Below the pieces are notes generated by a model. It was not told the DNA's origin. It saw nothing but the letters and a program-made list of their open reading frames with translations, and did no database searches. Source: an uncultured Oscillospiraceae bacterium (lineage in GTDB: Bacteria > Bacillota > Clostridia > Oscillospirales > Oscillospiraceae). Taken from it: DNA of 64,000 bases. How positions within the stretch are numbered: the first letter of the stretch is position 1; the number at the start of each line of letters is the position of its first letter. Below, in pieces: positions 45,000-54,131 of this stretch. Position numbers and translations under genes: made by a program. The stretch lies in contig CANPWZ010000004.1 of assembly GCA_947585425.1 (NCBI GenBank), positions 1 through 64,000 of the forward strand, written 5' to 3'.

Positions 45000-45028
45000 T
45001 TGCGGCTTAAGGGGCGGGCTGGTAGGAT
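45000..45028 (+). promoter_or_regulatory. Promoter of the two-component system
   Basis: TTGCGG (45000-45005), 17-bp spacer, TAGGAT (45023-45028). It occupies the upstream in-frame codons of the response regulator, so the GTG at 45057 is the start. Confidence 0.6.
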
Positions 45029-45056
45029 AAAAGGGACTATAAGGGGGGATCTGCCC

Positions 45057-45758
45057 GTGAATACCATCCTCATCTGCGACGACGACAGGGACATCGTCTC
45101 GGCGCTGAACATCTACCTCACCAGCGAGGGCTACCGCACCGTGGAGGCCTATAACGGGGAGGAGGCCCTGGCCGCCGTCCGGGCGGGAGGGATCGACTGC
45201 ATCCTCATGGACGTGATGATGCCCAGGCTGGACGGCATCCGGGCCACCGCCAGGCTCCGGGAGGAGGGGGGCAATATCCCCGTCATCCTGCTCACCGCCA
45301 AGAGCGAGGACACCGACAAGGTGCTGGGGCTCAACATCGGCGCCGACGACTATATCACCAAGCCCTTCAACCCGGTGGAGGTGATCGCCCGGGTCAAGAG
45401 CCAGCTCCGCCGCTACACTACGCTGGGGGGCAAGCCCCGGCCCGAGGCGGAGAGCGGCCTCATCGTCAACGGGGCCCTGGCCATGGACGACGACGCCAAG
45501 ACGGTCACCGTGGACGGGGAGCCGGTGTCCCTGACACCGCTGGAGTACAATATCCTCCGGCTGCTGATGAAGAACCCCGGCCGGGTGTTCTCCACCGGGC
45601 AGATCTACGAGCAGGTGTGGAACGACCCGGCCTACGGCTCGGAGAACACGGTGGCGGTCCACATCCGGCACCTGCGGGAGAAGATCGAGATCGACCCCGC
45701 AAACCCCCGGTACATCCGGGTGGTGTGGGGCCTGGGCTACAAGATGGAGAAGATGTGA
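45057..45758 (+). CDS. Two-component response regulator, OmpR/PhoB family
   Basis: 233 residues. Receiver domain with acidic pocket DDD (residues 7-9), phospho-acceptor Asp52 in CILMDVMMPRLDG, Thr in LLTAKSE and Lys in TKPFNP; winged-helix domain with LTPLEYNILRLLMKNPGRVFS and VHIRHLREKIE. Starts at GTG 45057 behind GGGGGG. The histidine kinase gene follows one base after the stop. Target genes unknown. Confidence 0.93.
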   Translation: MNTILICDDDRDIVSALNIYLTSEGYRTVEAYNGEEALAAVRAGGIDCILMDVMMPRLDGIRATARLREEGGNIPVILLTAKSEDTDKVLGLNIGADDYITKPFNPVEVIARVKSQLRRYTTLGGKPRPEAESGLIVNGALAMDDDAKTVTVDGEPVSLTPLEYNILRLLMKNPGRVFSTGQIYEQVWNDPAYGSENTVAVHIRHLREKIEIDPANPRYIRVVWGLGYKMEKM

Positions 45759-45759
45759 G

Positions 45760-47700
45760 ATGAAGCTGCGGGAAAATTTCGCGGTGAAAGCCGCCGCCTT
45801 CCTGCTGGCGGTGGCGGCTTTCGCCGGGGCGGCCATGCTGGGCTGGTATCAGACCGCCAACGCGGACCTTCTGTGGGGATACAGCGACGACGTCACCTCC
45901 TGTTACGAGATCCGCCATCAGCTCTATCAGGACGAGGACGGCGTGGAGATGATGCTGCGCCTGATGGGGACCGAGCGGAGCGGGGAGACCCTGTCCAACG
46001 CCGACGCCGCCCGGCTGGAGGCCCTTCAGGAGCGGTTCGACCCGGAAAACTCCAACCTCCGCTGGCGGCTGGTGGACGAGCATGAAAAGACCTTGGCTCA
46101 GAGTACTGAGGACAACCAGCGGCTGGACGGGGCCCGGTGGTTCGCCTATTACGACGGGAACTGGGTGAGCGGGGCTTACCATGGCGGGCTGTGGCTGTGG
46201 GTGGACGAGGCCGCCCCGGCGGCGGACGTGTACCAGCCGCTGGTCCAGAGGGCCCACGCCATGCGGTATAACTGGGAGGGGCCGGCGGCCTGGACCGCCG
46301 TCCTGCTTGTGGTGTTTCTGATTTTGGCTGTGTTCCTGTGCGCCGGCATGGGCCACAAGGCCGGGGCCCCCGGCATCCACCTCCACGGGTTCCACCGCCT
46401 GCCGGGGGATGTGCTGTTCCTCCTCCTGGGCCTGGGGCTGATCCTGTGCGGCGTGCCGGGGACCAGCTTCCTGTTTTACCTCGGGAGGGACGCGAGCGCG
46501 CCCATGGGCCTGATACTGTTGTTCGCGGGGGCTCTTGGGACGGCGGCGGGGGCGCTGGGGCTCACCGCCCTCACCACCTTCGCCGCCCGGTGCAAGGCCC
46601 GCACCCTGTTCAAAGACACCCTCATCTGGAAGGGGTGTGCCCTGCTGTGGCGGGGGGTCAAGGCCCTCGTCCGGGCCGTCCGGGCCGCCCTGGCCGCCGT
46701 GCCCCTGGCCTGGAGGACCGTGACGGCCTGTTTGGCCTACGGGCTGTTCACCCTTTGGATGTTCAGCCAATGGCACTATTCCAGCGGGGGCTTCCTCCTG
46801 CTGTGGATGGTGGTGACCGCCGCCGGGGCGTTGTATCTCATCGTCTGGGCGGCCCAGTGGAAGCGCATCCGCCGGGGGGCCCACGAGATCATCGGCGGCA
46901 ACCCCTATTACCAGATCGACACCCGCCAGATGCTGCCCGACCTGCGGGAGCACGCCGGGGAGCTGAACAACCTGGGCCACGCCATCTCCGCCGCCGCCGA
47001 GCGGCAGGTGAACAGCGAGCGGTTCAAGGCGGAGCTCATCACCAACGTGTCCCACGATCTGAAAACGCCGCTGACCTCCATCATCAACTACGTGGACCTG
47101 CTGAAAAAGCGGCCCATCGACGACCCCGAGGCCAAAGAGTATATCGAGGTGCTGGACCGAAAGAGCCAGCGGCTCAAAAAGCTCACCGAGGATCTGGTGG
47201 AGGCGTCGAAAGCGTCCACCGGCAACCTGGCGGTGGCCCTGGCTCCCCTGGACTACGGCCAGCTCATCGACCAGGCCCTGGCCGAGTGCGGCGAGCGGCT
47301 GGAGGCCGCCGGACTGACGGTGGTGCGCTCCCTCCCGGAGGAGCCGGTGTGGGTGATGGCCGACGGGCGGCACCTCTGGCGGGTGCTGGACAATCTGCTC
47401 ACCAACTGCGCCAAGTACGCCCTGGAGAACACTCGGGTCTATTTGGACCTTCGGGTAGGGAACGGCTGGGCGGAGCTGTGGGTGAAGAACATCTCCCGGG
47501 ACCCTCTGGACGTGCCCCCGGAGCGGCTCATGGAGCGGTTCGTCCGGGGGGACGAGTCCCGCACCAACCAGGGCAGCGGCCTGGGGCTGTCCATCGCCCA
47601 GTCCCTCACCGAACTGCAGCACGGGCACTTCTCCATCGACATCGACGGGGACCTGTTCAAGGCGGTGGCGGCCCTCCCCCTGGCGGAGCGGCCCCTGTGA
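45760..47700 (+). CDS. Sensor histidine kinase
   Basis: 646-residue kinase. First membrane segment 10-30, an extracytoplasmic sensor of ~150 residues (30-185), then an unusual block of about six more membrane segments (about 190-370), a HAMP-like linker and the kinase core: phospho-accepting His432 in NVSHDLKTPLTS, N box NLLTNCAKYA, G box GSGLGLSIAQSL. A D box (DPLDVPPER) replaces the usual DxGxG. Coupled to the response regulator. The many membrane segments suggest sensing of a membrane or envelope signal. Confidence 0.9.
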   Translation: MKLRENFAVKAAAFLLAVAAFAGAAMLGWYQTANADLLWGYSDDVTSCYEIRHQLYQDEDGVEMMLRLMGTERSGETLSNADAARLEALQERFDPENSNLRWRLVDEHEKTLAQSTEDNQRLDGARWFAYYDGNWVSGAYHGGLWLWVDEAAPAADVYQPLVQRAHAMRYNWEGPAAWTAVLLVVFLILAVFLCAGMGHKAGAPGIHLHGFHRLPGDVLFLLLGLGLILCGVPGTSFLFYLGRDASAPMGLILLFAGALGTAAGALGLTALTTFAARCKARTLFKDTLIWKGCALLWRGVKALVRAVRAALAAVPLAWRTVTACLAYGLFTLWMFSQWHYSSGGFLLLWMVVTAAGALYLIVWAAQWKRIRRGAHEIIGGNPYYQIDTRQMLPDLREHAGELNNLGHAISAAAERQVNSERFKAELITNVSHDLKTPLTSIINYVDLLKKRPIDDPEAKEYIEVLDRKSQRLKKLTEDLVEASKASTGNLAVALAPLDYGQLIDQALAECGERLEAAGLTVVRSLPEEPVWVMADGRHLWRVLDNLLTNCAKYALENTRVYLDLRVGNGWAELWVKNISRDPLDVPPERLMERFVRGDESRTNQGSGLGLSIAQSLTELQHGHFSIDIDGDLFKAVAALPLAERPL

Positions 47701-47711
47701 CGGGACAAAAC

Positions 47712-47740
47712 GAGAGCCGGCTGCGCGGCAGCCGGCTCTC
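47712..47740 (+). terminator. Terminator after the two-component system
   Basis: 13-bp stem GAGAGCCGGCTGC / GCAGCCGGCTCTC with a 3-nt loop; only a short TT follows. Confidence 0.75.
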
Positions 47741-47760
47741 TTCATGCGTATGTGGGGGAC

Positions 47761-48279
47761 TTACTCGTCCTTCTTGTCGTCCCCGCCGATGTTGGCGAAG
47801 GGGTCCTCGGGGATGTTGTGGAGGGCTTCCTTCATCTCCTCCACCTTTTCCTCCACCACGGCCTCGGCGGTCTCCACCGCGTCGCCCACCTTCTCCTTGG
47901 CCTCTTCCGCCATGTCCTCCAGATCGGGGCCGCCGGCGGCCTTCATGTCGGCGATGCGCTCGTTGTTATAGGCGATCTTGCCCATGGACTCGGTGATCTT
48001 CTGGCACAGATCGGCAAAGGCGGGGTCGGGCTCGGCGCCGTGGGCGGCGTAATACTGCTTGCCCAGCTCGGCGTAGGCCTTGCGGATGGCGTCCTGCTCC
48101 ACGGAGATCTGCACCTTCAGCTTGCTGATCTCGGTCAGCTCCTTGGCCTTGGCCTTGCCGGTCCCCGCCAGCTCCTTGGCTTTGGCGGCGCCGGTGCCGG
48201 CCAGCTCCTTGGCCTTGGCGGCCCCGGTCTGCACCGCGGCGATGACGCTGTCCTTCAAACTCTCAAAATCGATGGCCAT
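47761..48279 (-). CDS. Coiled-coil protein with Ala/Lys-rich repeats
   Basis: 172-residue soluble protein. After MAIDFESLKDSVIAAVQTG it has two copies of AAKAKELAGTG and one KAKAKELTE, then a helical region (SVEQDAIRKAYAELGKQYY) and an acidic C-terminus ending DDKKDE. Similar proteins are found in Clostridia as uncharacterised, possibly late-embryogenesis-like or membrane-associated, helical proteins. ATG 48279 behind GAGGAGG. Own promoter at 48351-48379. Confidence 0.75.
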   Translation of the reverse strand: MAIDFESLKDSVIAAVQTGAAKAKELAGTGAAKAKELAGTGKAKAKELTEISKLKVQISVEQDAIRKAYAELGKQYYAAHGAEPDPAFADLCQKITESMGKIAYNNERIADMKAAGGPDLEDMAEEAKEKVGDAVETAEAVVEEKVEEMKEALHNIPEDPFANIGGDDKKDE

Positions 48280-48350
48280 AGTTGAATCCTCCTCAATGAT
48301 TTTTATATGGTTTTTCAGGGCGCGGCCGCCCACAGGATACACTACCTGCT

Positions 48351-48379
48351 ATTGTATGCGTTTTTTTGGAAAAACGCAA
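48351..48379 (-). promoter_or_regulatory. Sigma-A promoter with palindromic spacer
   Basis: TTGCGT (48374-48379), 17-bp spacer, TACAAT (48351-48356) on the minus strand. An 8-bp inverted repeat GCGTTTTT/AAAAACGC (48358-48377) spans the spacer and part of the -35, as in the aroF promoter. Confidence 0.65.
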
Positions 48380-48422
48380 GTTATTTTCGCAAAAAATCGA
48401 CCGTCCGGGAAAGGGGAGAGGC

Positions 48423-49391
48423 TCAGCTCTCGCTGTCGTCCGTCAGCAGCTCCCGGATGAGGAACCGGGGCCGGCCCTTGGCCTCCAGGTAGATCTTGCC
48501 GATGTACTCCCCCACCACGCCCAGGGAGAGCAGGATCAGCCCGCCGATGAGCCACACCGAGCAGGACAGGGAGGCCCAGCCGGCCACCGTGTTGCCGGTG
48601 GCCCAGCGGACGATGTTGTACACGATCATCCCCAGGGAGATCAGGAATACCAGGAACCCCAGGGCGGTGATCATGCGGATGGGCTTCACCGACAGGGAGG
48701 TGACCCCCTCCATGGCGAAGGACAGCATCTTCTTCAGGGGGTACTTGCTCTCCCCGGCGAACCGCTCCCCCCGCTCGTACTCCACCGTGTCGGATCTGAA
48801 CCCCACCATGGGCACGATGCCCCGGAGGAACAGGTTGACCTCTTTGAATTCGGCAAGGCCCTCCAGGGCCCGCTTGGACATGAGCCGGTAGTCGGCGTGA
48901 TTGAACACCGTCTCCGCCCCCAGAGCGTCCATGAGCCGGTAGAAGCTCTCGGCGGTGAAGCGCTTGAAAAAGCTGTCCTTTTTTCGGGAGGAGCGCACCC
49001 CGTAGACCACATCGGCCCCGGCCATGTACTTCTCCACCATGGCGTCCACCGCCTCCACGTCGTCCTGGAGGTCGGCGTCCATGGAGATGACCAGGTCCGC
49101 CCGGTCCTTGGCGGTCATCAGCCCCGCCAGCAGGGCGTTCTGGTGGCCCCGGTTCCGGGACAGGTCCGCCCCGCAGAAGATGGGGTCCACCTGGTGCAGC
49201 CTGGAGACGATCTCCCAGGTGGCGTCCTTGGAGCCGTCGTTCACAAACAGGATCCGGCTCTTGGGGCTGACCGTCCCTGCCTTGACGAGGGCGCGGAGCT
49301 TGGCGCGGAGGCGTTTGGCGGTCTCGGGCAGGACGGCCTCCTCGTTGTAGCAGGGCACCACGATATAGAGGATATTGGGTCTGGGCGTCAT
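48423..49391 (-). CDS. Glycosyltransferase family 2, DPM1/GtrB-like with C-terminal membrane segments
   Basis: 322-residue enzyme: IVVPCYNEEAVLPE (N-terminal nucleotide site), ISMDADLQDDVEAVD with the DxD-type motif (about residues 100-115), GFRSDTVEYERGERFAGESKYPL (in parts), then two membrane segments (about 235-260 and 270-295). These enzymes load a sugar on undecaprenyl phosphate for surface glycosylation, and pair with GtrA proteins; one GtrA is encoded 33 kb away at 14993-15448. Promoter at 49415-49443. Confidence 0.9.
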   Translation of the reverse strand: MTPRPNILYIVVPCYNEEAVLPETAKRLRAKLRALVKAGTVSPKSRILFVNDGSKDATWEIVSRLHQVDPIFCGADLSRNRGHQNALLAGLMTAKDRADLVISMDADLQDDVEAVDAMVEKYMAGADVVYGVRSSRKKDSFFKRFTAESFYRLMDALGAETVFNHADYRLMSKRALEGLAEFKEVNLFLRGIVPMVGFRSDTVEYERGERFAGESKYPLKKMLSFAMEGVTSLSVKPIRMITALGFLVFLISLGMIVYNIVRWATGNTVAGWASLSCSVWLIGGLILLSLGVVGEYIGKIYLEAKGRPRFLIRELLTDDSES

Positions 49392-49414
49392 GCGCTCGCC
49401 CCTTTCTGATTGAT

Positions 49415-49443
49415 ACTATACAACATATAATATTGGATGTCAA
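49415..49443 (-). promoter_or_regulatory. Sigma-A promoter of the GT2 gene
   Basis: Consensus TTGACA (49438-49443), 17-bp spacer, TATAGT (49415-49420); start near 49408. Confidence 0.85.
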
Positions 49444-49512
49444 CGGAGGTCACAAAATGTTTACATCTTCCCTGTTTGACAAATTATTATAATACGCTTC
49501 GGCGCAAAAGTA

Positions 49513-49532
49513 AAGGCCCCGGAGGGGGCCTT
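49513..49532 (-). terminator. Terminator of the spoIIA operon
   Basis: Stem AAGGCCCC / GGGGCCTT with a 4-nt loop, followed on the minus strand by TACTTTT, 5 bp after the sigF stop. Confidence 0.8.
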
Positions 49533-49537
49533 ATCTG

Positions 49538-50251
49538 TCATTGGGTCAATGCCTCCCGCAGGCGCTGGACCGCCCGCCGCTCGATGCGGGACACCTGCAC
49601 CTGGCTGACCCCCAGTACCCGGGACACCCGGTCCTGGGTGAGGTTTTTGTAGTAGCGCAGGAAGATCACCATCCGCTCCCGCTCGGGCAGCTCGTCGATG
49701 GCCTGGCGCAGGGTGAGCCGCTCGATGAGCTGGTCCTCGATCCCGTCGTCCCCCAGCACGGTCTCCAGAGACAGGCCGTCCTCCCCCGTCTCCTCCTGGA
49801 GGGAGGCCACCGACAGCGCGGCGGTCTCGGCGGCGGCCACGTCCTCCACCTCCAGTCCCGCGGCGCCGGCCAGCTCGGACACGGTGGGCTCCCTCCCCAG
49901 CCGCTGGCACAGCTCCTGGCGCTTGAGCCGCAGGTCCAGGGCCCGCTCCTTCACCCCCCGGCTGATCTTCACCGCCCCGTCGTCCCGGAGGAACCGGCGG
50001 ATCTCCCCGGCGATCTTGGGCACTGCGTAGGTGGAGAACTGGGTGCCGTAGGCGGGGTCGAACCCCCGGACGGCCTTCAAAAAGCCCAGGCAGCCCAGCT
50101 GGTACAGGTCCTCCGGGTCCACCCCCCGGCCGTAGTACCGCCGGGCCACCGACCAGATGAGGCCGCTGTTGTCGATGAGCAGCCGCTCGCAGGCGTCGTT
50201 GTCCCCGGCCCGGGCGGCGTCCAGCAGGGCGGGGGCGTCCAGTCCCCGCAT
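49538..50251 (-). CDS. sigF: RNA polymerase sporulation sigma factor F
   Basis: 237-residue sigma factor, first forespore-specific regulator of sporulation. Region 2 with GRGVDPEDLYQLGCLGFLKAV and YAVPKIAGEIRRFLRDDG, region 3 with REPTVSELAGAAGLEVEDV, region 4 with RMVIFLRYYKNLTQDRVS and LGVSQVQVSRIERRAVQRL. Its ATG shares one base with the spoIIAB stop (TGATG). The gene order spoIIAA-spoIIAB-sigF identifies it as SigF and not SigG/SigB. Confidence 0.95.
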   Translation of the reverse strand: MRGLDAPALLDAARAGDNDACERLLIDNSGLIWSVARRYYGRGVDPEDLYQLGCLGFLKAVRGFDPAYGTQFSTYAVPKIAGEIRRFLRDDGAVKISRGVKERALDLRLKRQELCQRLGREPTVSELAGAAGLEVEDVAAAETAALSVASLQEETGEDGLSLETVLGDDGIEDQLIERLTLRQAIDELPERERMVIFLRYYKNLTQDRVSRVLGVSQVQVSRIERRAVQRLREALTQ

Positions 50252-50700
50252 CACCCCGCCGCCCCGGTCCGGCGTGAAAACCGCTTGCGCATGGTGACGG
50301 TGGTGCCCCTGCCTACCGCGGAGCGCACCTTCAGGCTGTCCATAAAGCTCTCCATGATGGTGAACCCCATGCCCGAGCGCTCCTCGTTCCCGGTGGTGTA
50401 GAGGGGCTCCCTGGCCTTCTCCACGTCGGGGATGCCCACGCCGGTGTCTTTGATCTGCACCTCCATCACGCCCCCGGCGTAGAGGCGCAGCCGCATGGAC
50501 ACCTTTCCCAGTCGGTCGGGGTAGGCGTGGACGATGGCGTTGGTCACCGCCTCGGACACGGCGGTCTTTACGTCGGCCAGCTCGTCCAGGGTGGGATCCA
50601 GCCGGGCGGCGAAGCAGGCGGCGGCGGCCCGGGCGAAGCCCTCGTTGGCCGAGCGGGACGAGAACACGATGGTGGTCTGGTCCAGCAGTTCCAGTTTCAT
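50251..50700 (-). CDS. spoIIAB: Anti-sigma F factor SpoIIAB
   Basis: 149-residue GHKL kinase that binds SigF and phosphorylates SpoIIAA. Motifs: DVKTAVSEAVTNAIVHAY (N box), VQIKDTGVGIPD (G1), RSGMGFTIMESFMDSL (G2). Lies 21 bp after spoIIAA and one base overlaps sigF. Full length. Confidence 0.95.
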   Translation of the reverse strand: MKLELLDQTTIVFSSRSANEGFARAAAACFAARLDPTLDELADVKTAVSEAVTNAIVHAYPDRLGKVSMRLRLYAGGVMEVQIKDTGVGIPDVEKAREPLYTTGNEERSGMGFTIMESFMDSLKVRSAVGRGTTVTMRKRFSRRTGAAG

Positions 50701-50721
50701 TATGTAAACCTCCTTTCCCGG

Positions 50722-51027
50722 TCAGTCCAATGTGATGAGGCGGCCCACGCCGGCGGCGTCCAATACCCGGCGGGCCTGGGTGGGGATGGCGGTCACCCGC
50801 AGGGAGCCGCCCAATCGGTCCATCTCCCGCAGGGCCCGCAGCAGCACGGCGATGCCCGAGCTGTCCATGAAGGTGACGCCGGACAGGTCCAGCACCAGGT
50901 GCCGGGGCAGGCGGGCGGCGATGAGCTCCCCCAGCTCGTTCATCACGGTCCTGGCGCCGTGGTGGTCGATCTCCCCGGACAGGGCAGCGGTGAGGGAGTT
51001 CCCCTGTTCCGTGACGGTGACAGGCAT
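50722..51027 (-). CDS. spoIIAA: Anti-anti-sigma factor SpoIIAA
   Basis: 101-residue STAS protein. The phosphorylated serine lies in LDLSGVTFMDSSGIAVLLR. Dephosphorylated SpoIIAA frees SigF in the forespore. First gene of the operon. Its ATG is only 21 bp downstream of the T-run of a strong hairpin, leaving no room for a separate promoter; see findings. Confidence 0.94.
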   Translation of the reverse strand: MPVTVTEQGNSLTAALSGEIDHHGARTVMNELGELIAARLPRHLVLDLSGVTFMDSSGIAVLLRALREMDRLGGSLRVTAIPTQARRVLDAAGVGRLITLD

Positions 51028-51048
51028 GCTTGTCCACTTCCTTCGGGT

Positions 51049-51092
51049 AAAAAAATAGGCGCGATATGGAAACTTGTTCCATATCGCGCCTA
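51049..51092 (-). terminator. Strong terminator between valS and spoIIAA
   Basis: 18-bp stem AATAGGCGCGATATGGAA with TTCCATATCGCGCCTATT (loop CAAGT), then seven T on the minus strand. It ends valS transcription just before the spoIIA operon. Confidence 0.9.
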
Positions 51093-51149
51093 TTATAGTA
51101 TTTCCGAGGGGTCAGATTTTGTTGAAGGGGAGGGGCAGGGGAAATTTTG

Positions 51150-53777
51150 TCATCCCATAGCGGCAAGCTGCTCCTGGATCTTGGCGATGAGGGTCTTCAG
51201 CTTTTCCGCCCGGTCTTTCTCGGCGGCCACCACCTCGGCGGGGGCCTTGTTCAGGAAGCCGGGGTTGGAGAGCTTTCCCTCCAGGCCCTTCAGCTCGCCC
51301 TGCTTTTTGCCCAGGTCCTTATTCAGCCGGGCCTTCTCCTTCTCGATGTCCACCAGCTCGGCCAGAGGCATATACACCTTGGCGTCGTGGGTCACGTCGG
51401 CCACCATGCCGGCGGTGGAGGCGGGCTCGTTTTCCCCGATTTCGATGGAGGAGGCGTAGGCCAGACGGGTCAGGAACCCTTTTCCGGCGGCGAACACGCT
51501 GGCCTTGGGGGTGACGATGGTGACGGCGGCCTTTTTGGAGGGGGGCACGTTCATCTCGGCCCGGCGGGCCCGGATGGCTTTGATGGCGTCCATGACCGAC
51601 TCCATGGACTCCTCGGCCTCTCGGAAGTTCAGGGCCTCGTCGTACTCCGGCCACCGCTGGAGCATGAGGAAGTCCCCCTCGTGGGGCAGGGCCTGCCAGA
51701 TCTCCTCGGTGATGAAGGGCATGAAGGGGTGCAGCAGCTTCAGCGTCTCGGTGAGGACGTACACCAGCACCCGGTGGGCGTTCTCCTTGGCGTGTTCGTC
51801 CTCCCCCTGAAGGCGGGCCTTGGTCAGCTCGATATACCAGTCGCAGAAGTCGCTCCAGATGAAGTCGTACATCTTGGCGGAGGCCACCCCCAGCTCGTAG
51901 GCCTCCATGTTCTCCGTCACCTCGCGGATGACCTCGCCCAGGCGGCACAGGATCCACTTGTCCTCCTGCTCCAGCGTCTCCGGCAGGCCCAGCTTGTCGG
52001 TGGTCAGGTTCATCATCACGAACCGGCTGGCGTTCCAGATCTTGTTGGCGAAGTTCCGCATGGCCTCGCACTTCTCCACGAAGAAGCGGGTGTCGTTGCC
52101 GGGGGCGTTGCCGGTGATCAGGTTGAAGCGCAGGGCGTCGGCGCCGTACCTGTCGGCCATCTCCAGGGGGTCGATGCCGTTGCCCAGGGACTTGGACATC
52201 TTGCGGCCCTTGTCGTCCCGCACCAGGCCGTGGATCAGCACCGTGTGGAAGGGGGGCTGCCCCGTGTGCTCGCAGGCGGAGAAGATCATCCGGGCCACCC
52301 AGAAGAAGATGATGTCGTACCCGGTGACCAGCACGTCGGTGGGGTAGAAGTAGCGCAGGTCCTCGGTCTCGTCCGGCCAGCCCAGGGTGGAGAAGGGCCA
52401 CAGGGCGGAGGAGAACCAGGTGTCCAGCACGTCCGGGTCCCGCTGGATGTGTTTGGAGCCGCACTTCTCACAGCAGGTCGCGTCCTGGCGGCTGACGGTC
52501 ATGTGGCCGCAGTCCGCGCAGTACCACACCGGGATCTGGTGGCCCCACCAGAGCTGCCGGGAGATGCACCAGTCGTGGACGTTCTCCATCCAGTTGGTGT
52601 AGGTCTTGGCGAACCGCTCGGGGACGAATTTGACCTCCCCGTCGTTGACCACCCGCAGGGCCTCTTTCGCCAGAGGCTCCATCTTCACGAACCACTGGGC
52701 GGAGATGATGGGCTCCACGTCCTTGTGGCAGCGGTAGCAGGTGCCCACGTTGTGGGAGTAGGGCTCCACCTTGACGAGATACCCCTGTTCCTCCAGGTCC
52801 TCCACGATGGCCTTCCGGGCCTCGTACCGATCCATGCCGGAGTACTTGCCGTAGCCGGGGACCACCACGCCGTTGTCGTCCAGCACCCGGATGGTCTCCA
52901 GGTGGTGGCGGAGGCCCACCTCAAAGTCGTTGGGGTCGTGGGCGGGGGTCATCTTCACGCAGCCGGTGCCGAAGTCCAGCTCCACATACTCGTCGGCCAC
53001 GATGGGCATCTCCCGGCCCACCAGGGGGAGGGTGCAGGTCTTGCCCACGATGTCCTTGTACCGCTCGTCGGCGGGGTTGACGGCCACGCCGGTGTCGCCC
53101 AGCATGGTCTCGGGCCGGGTGGTGGCCACCACCAGCTCGCCCGAGCCGTCGGTGAGGGGATAGCGGATGTGCCACAGATGGCCCGGCTTGTCCACGTACT
53201 CCACCTCGGCGTCAGAAAGGGCGGTGACGCAGTGGGGGCACCAGTTGACGATCCGGCTGCCCTTGTAGATCAGCCCCTTCTCGTAGAGGGACACGAACAC
53301 CTCCCGCACCGCCTTGGAGCAGCCCTCGTCCATGGTGAACCGGGAGCGATCCCAGTCGGCGGAGACGCCCAGCTTCTTCTGCTGGGCCACGATGCGGTCG
53401 CCAAACTTGTTCTTCCACTCCCACACCCGCTCCAGGAACTTCTCCCGGCCCAGGTCATGGCGGGTCTTGCCCTCGTTGACCCTCAGGTCCTCCTCCACCT
53501 TGATCTGGGTGGCGATGCCGGCGTGGTCGGTGCCGGGGAGGTAGAGGGCGGCATAGCCCTCCATCCGCTTGAAGCGGGTCAGGATGTCCTGGAGGGTGTC
53601 GTCCATGGCGTGGCCGATGTGGAGCTGGCCGGTGACGTTAGGGGGCGGCATGACGATGGTGAAGGGCTTTTTGTCCGGGTCCCGGTGGCCCCTAAAGCAG
53701 CCGTTCTTCTCCCACATCTCGTAGATCTGAGGCTCCACCTCCCGGGGATCGTACACTTTGGGCAGTTCTTTGCGCAT
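51150..53777 (-). CDS. valS: Valyl-tRNA synthetase
   Basis: 875-residue class I synthetase with HIGH as [17 protein letters not shown] in [10 protein letters not shown], an editing domain with [14 protein letters not shown] and [17 protein letters not shown], two Cys4-type zinc sites (CYRC, CADCGH...CEKCGS) and a C-terminal coiled coil ([21 protein letters not shown]). Start ATG 53777 behind AGGAGT. Controlled by a T-box leader with its own promoter. Confidence 0.97.
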   Translation of the reverse strand: MRKELPKVYDPREVEPQIYEMWEKNGCFRGHRDPDKKPFTIVMPPPNVTGQLHIGHAMDDTLQDILTRFKRMEGYAALYLPGTDHAGIATQIKVEEDLRVNEGKTRHDLGREKFLERVWEWKNKFGDRIVAQQKKLGVSADWDRSRFTMDEGCSKAVREVFVSLYEKGLIYKGSRIVNWCPHCVTALSDAEVEYVDKPGHLWHIRYPLTDGSGELVVATTRPETMLGDTGVAVNPADERYKDIVGKTCTLPLVGREMPIVADEYVELDFGTGCVKMTPAHDPNDFEVGLRHHLETIRVLDDNGVVVPGYGKYSGMDRYEARKAIVEDLEEQGYLVKVEPYSHNVGTCYRCHKDVEPIISAQWFVKMEPLAKEALRVVNDGEVKFVPERFAKTYTNWMENVHDWCISRQLWWGHQIPVWYCADCGHMTVSRQDATCCEKCGSKHIQRDPDVLDTWFSSALWPFSTLGWPDETEDLRYFYPTDVLVTGYDIIFFWVARMIFSACEHTGQPPFHTVLIHGLVRDDKGRKMSKSLGNGIDPLEMADRYGADALRFNLITGNAPGNDTRFFVEKCEAMRNFANKIWNASRFVMMNLTTDKLGLPETLEQEDKWILCRLGEVIREVTENMEAYELGVASAKMYDFIWSDFCDWYIELTKARLQGEDEHAKENAHRVLVYVLTETLKLLHPFMPFITEEIWQALPHEGDFLMLQRWPEYDEALNFREAEESMESVMDAIKAIRARRAEMNVPPSKKAAVTIVTPKASVFAAGKGFLTRLAYASSIEIGENEPASTAGMVADVTHDAKVYMPLAELVDIEKEKARLNKDLGKKQGELKGLEGKLSNPGFLNKAPAEVVAAEKDRAEKLKTLIAKIQEQLAAMG

Positions 53778-53803
53778 GGAAAAATCTACTCCTTTCGGGG
53801 CGT

Positions 53804-54044
53804 AAAAAATCCGCCCCAAGTCTTGGACTCAGGGCGAATCGAACAATCCGCGGTACCACCTGAATTCCCCCCCGGAGAGGGGCCCTTCATTGCCTCTGTA
53901 ACGGGAGGGCCCGCCGCTCTCTACTTTCAGTTCAAGAGCGGGGCTCCGGGACGACTTCGCCGGGTCTCGCCGCGGCCTCGCACCGAACCGGCCGCTCTCT
54001 GAGACGAAACTTGCGGGTACTGCTTCCCTTCCAAGCCTTTTACG
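53804..54044 (-). promoter_or_regulatory. T-box leader of valS
   Basis: Leader of about 268 nt from the start near 54044. The T-box core GGTGGTACCGCGG is at 53848-53861, preceded by a long stem-loop (Stem I, with AGAGCGG/CCGCTCT and a GGTGCGAG distal element) and followed by an 11-bp terminator stem (53812-53822 with 53826-53836) and TTTTTT at 53804-53809. Uncharged tRNA-Val would favour the antiterminator; the Val specificity follows from the gene, the specifier codon was not fixed by me. Confidence 0.92.
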
Positions 54045-54050
54045 GCGCAT

Positions 54051-54079
54051 AGTATAAAGGAAAACAGGGGGTTTGTCAA
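54051..54079 (-). promoter_or_regulatory. Sigma-A promoter of valS
   Basis: Consensus TTGACA (54074-54079), 17-bp spacer, TATACT (54051-54056) on the minus strand; start near 54044. Confidence 0.88.
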
Positions 54080-54092
54080 GGAAAAAAGCCAT

Positions 54093-54119
54093 AAAAAGGC
54101 CGGCCCGCGCGCGGGCCGG
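54093..54119 (-). terminator. Terminator of htpG
   Basis: Stem CCGGCCCGCG / CGCGGGCCGG with T5 on the minus strand, 12 bp after the htpG stop. Confidence 0.85.
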
Positions 54120-54131
54120 ACTTTTCGCGCC

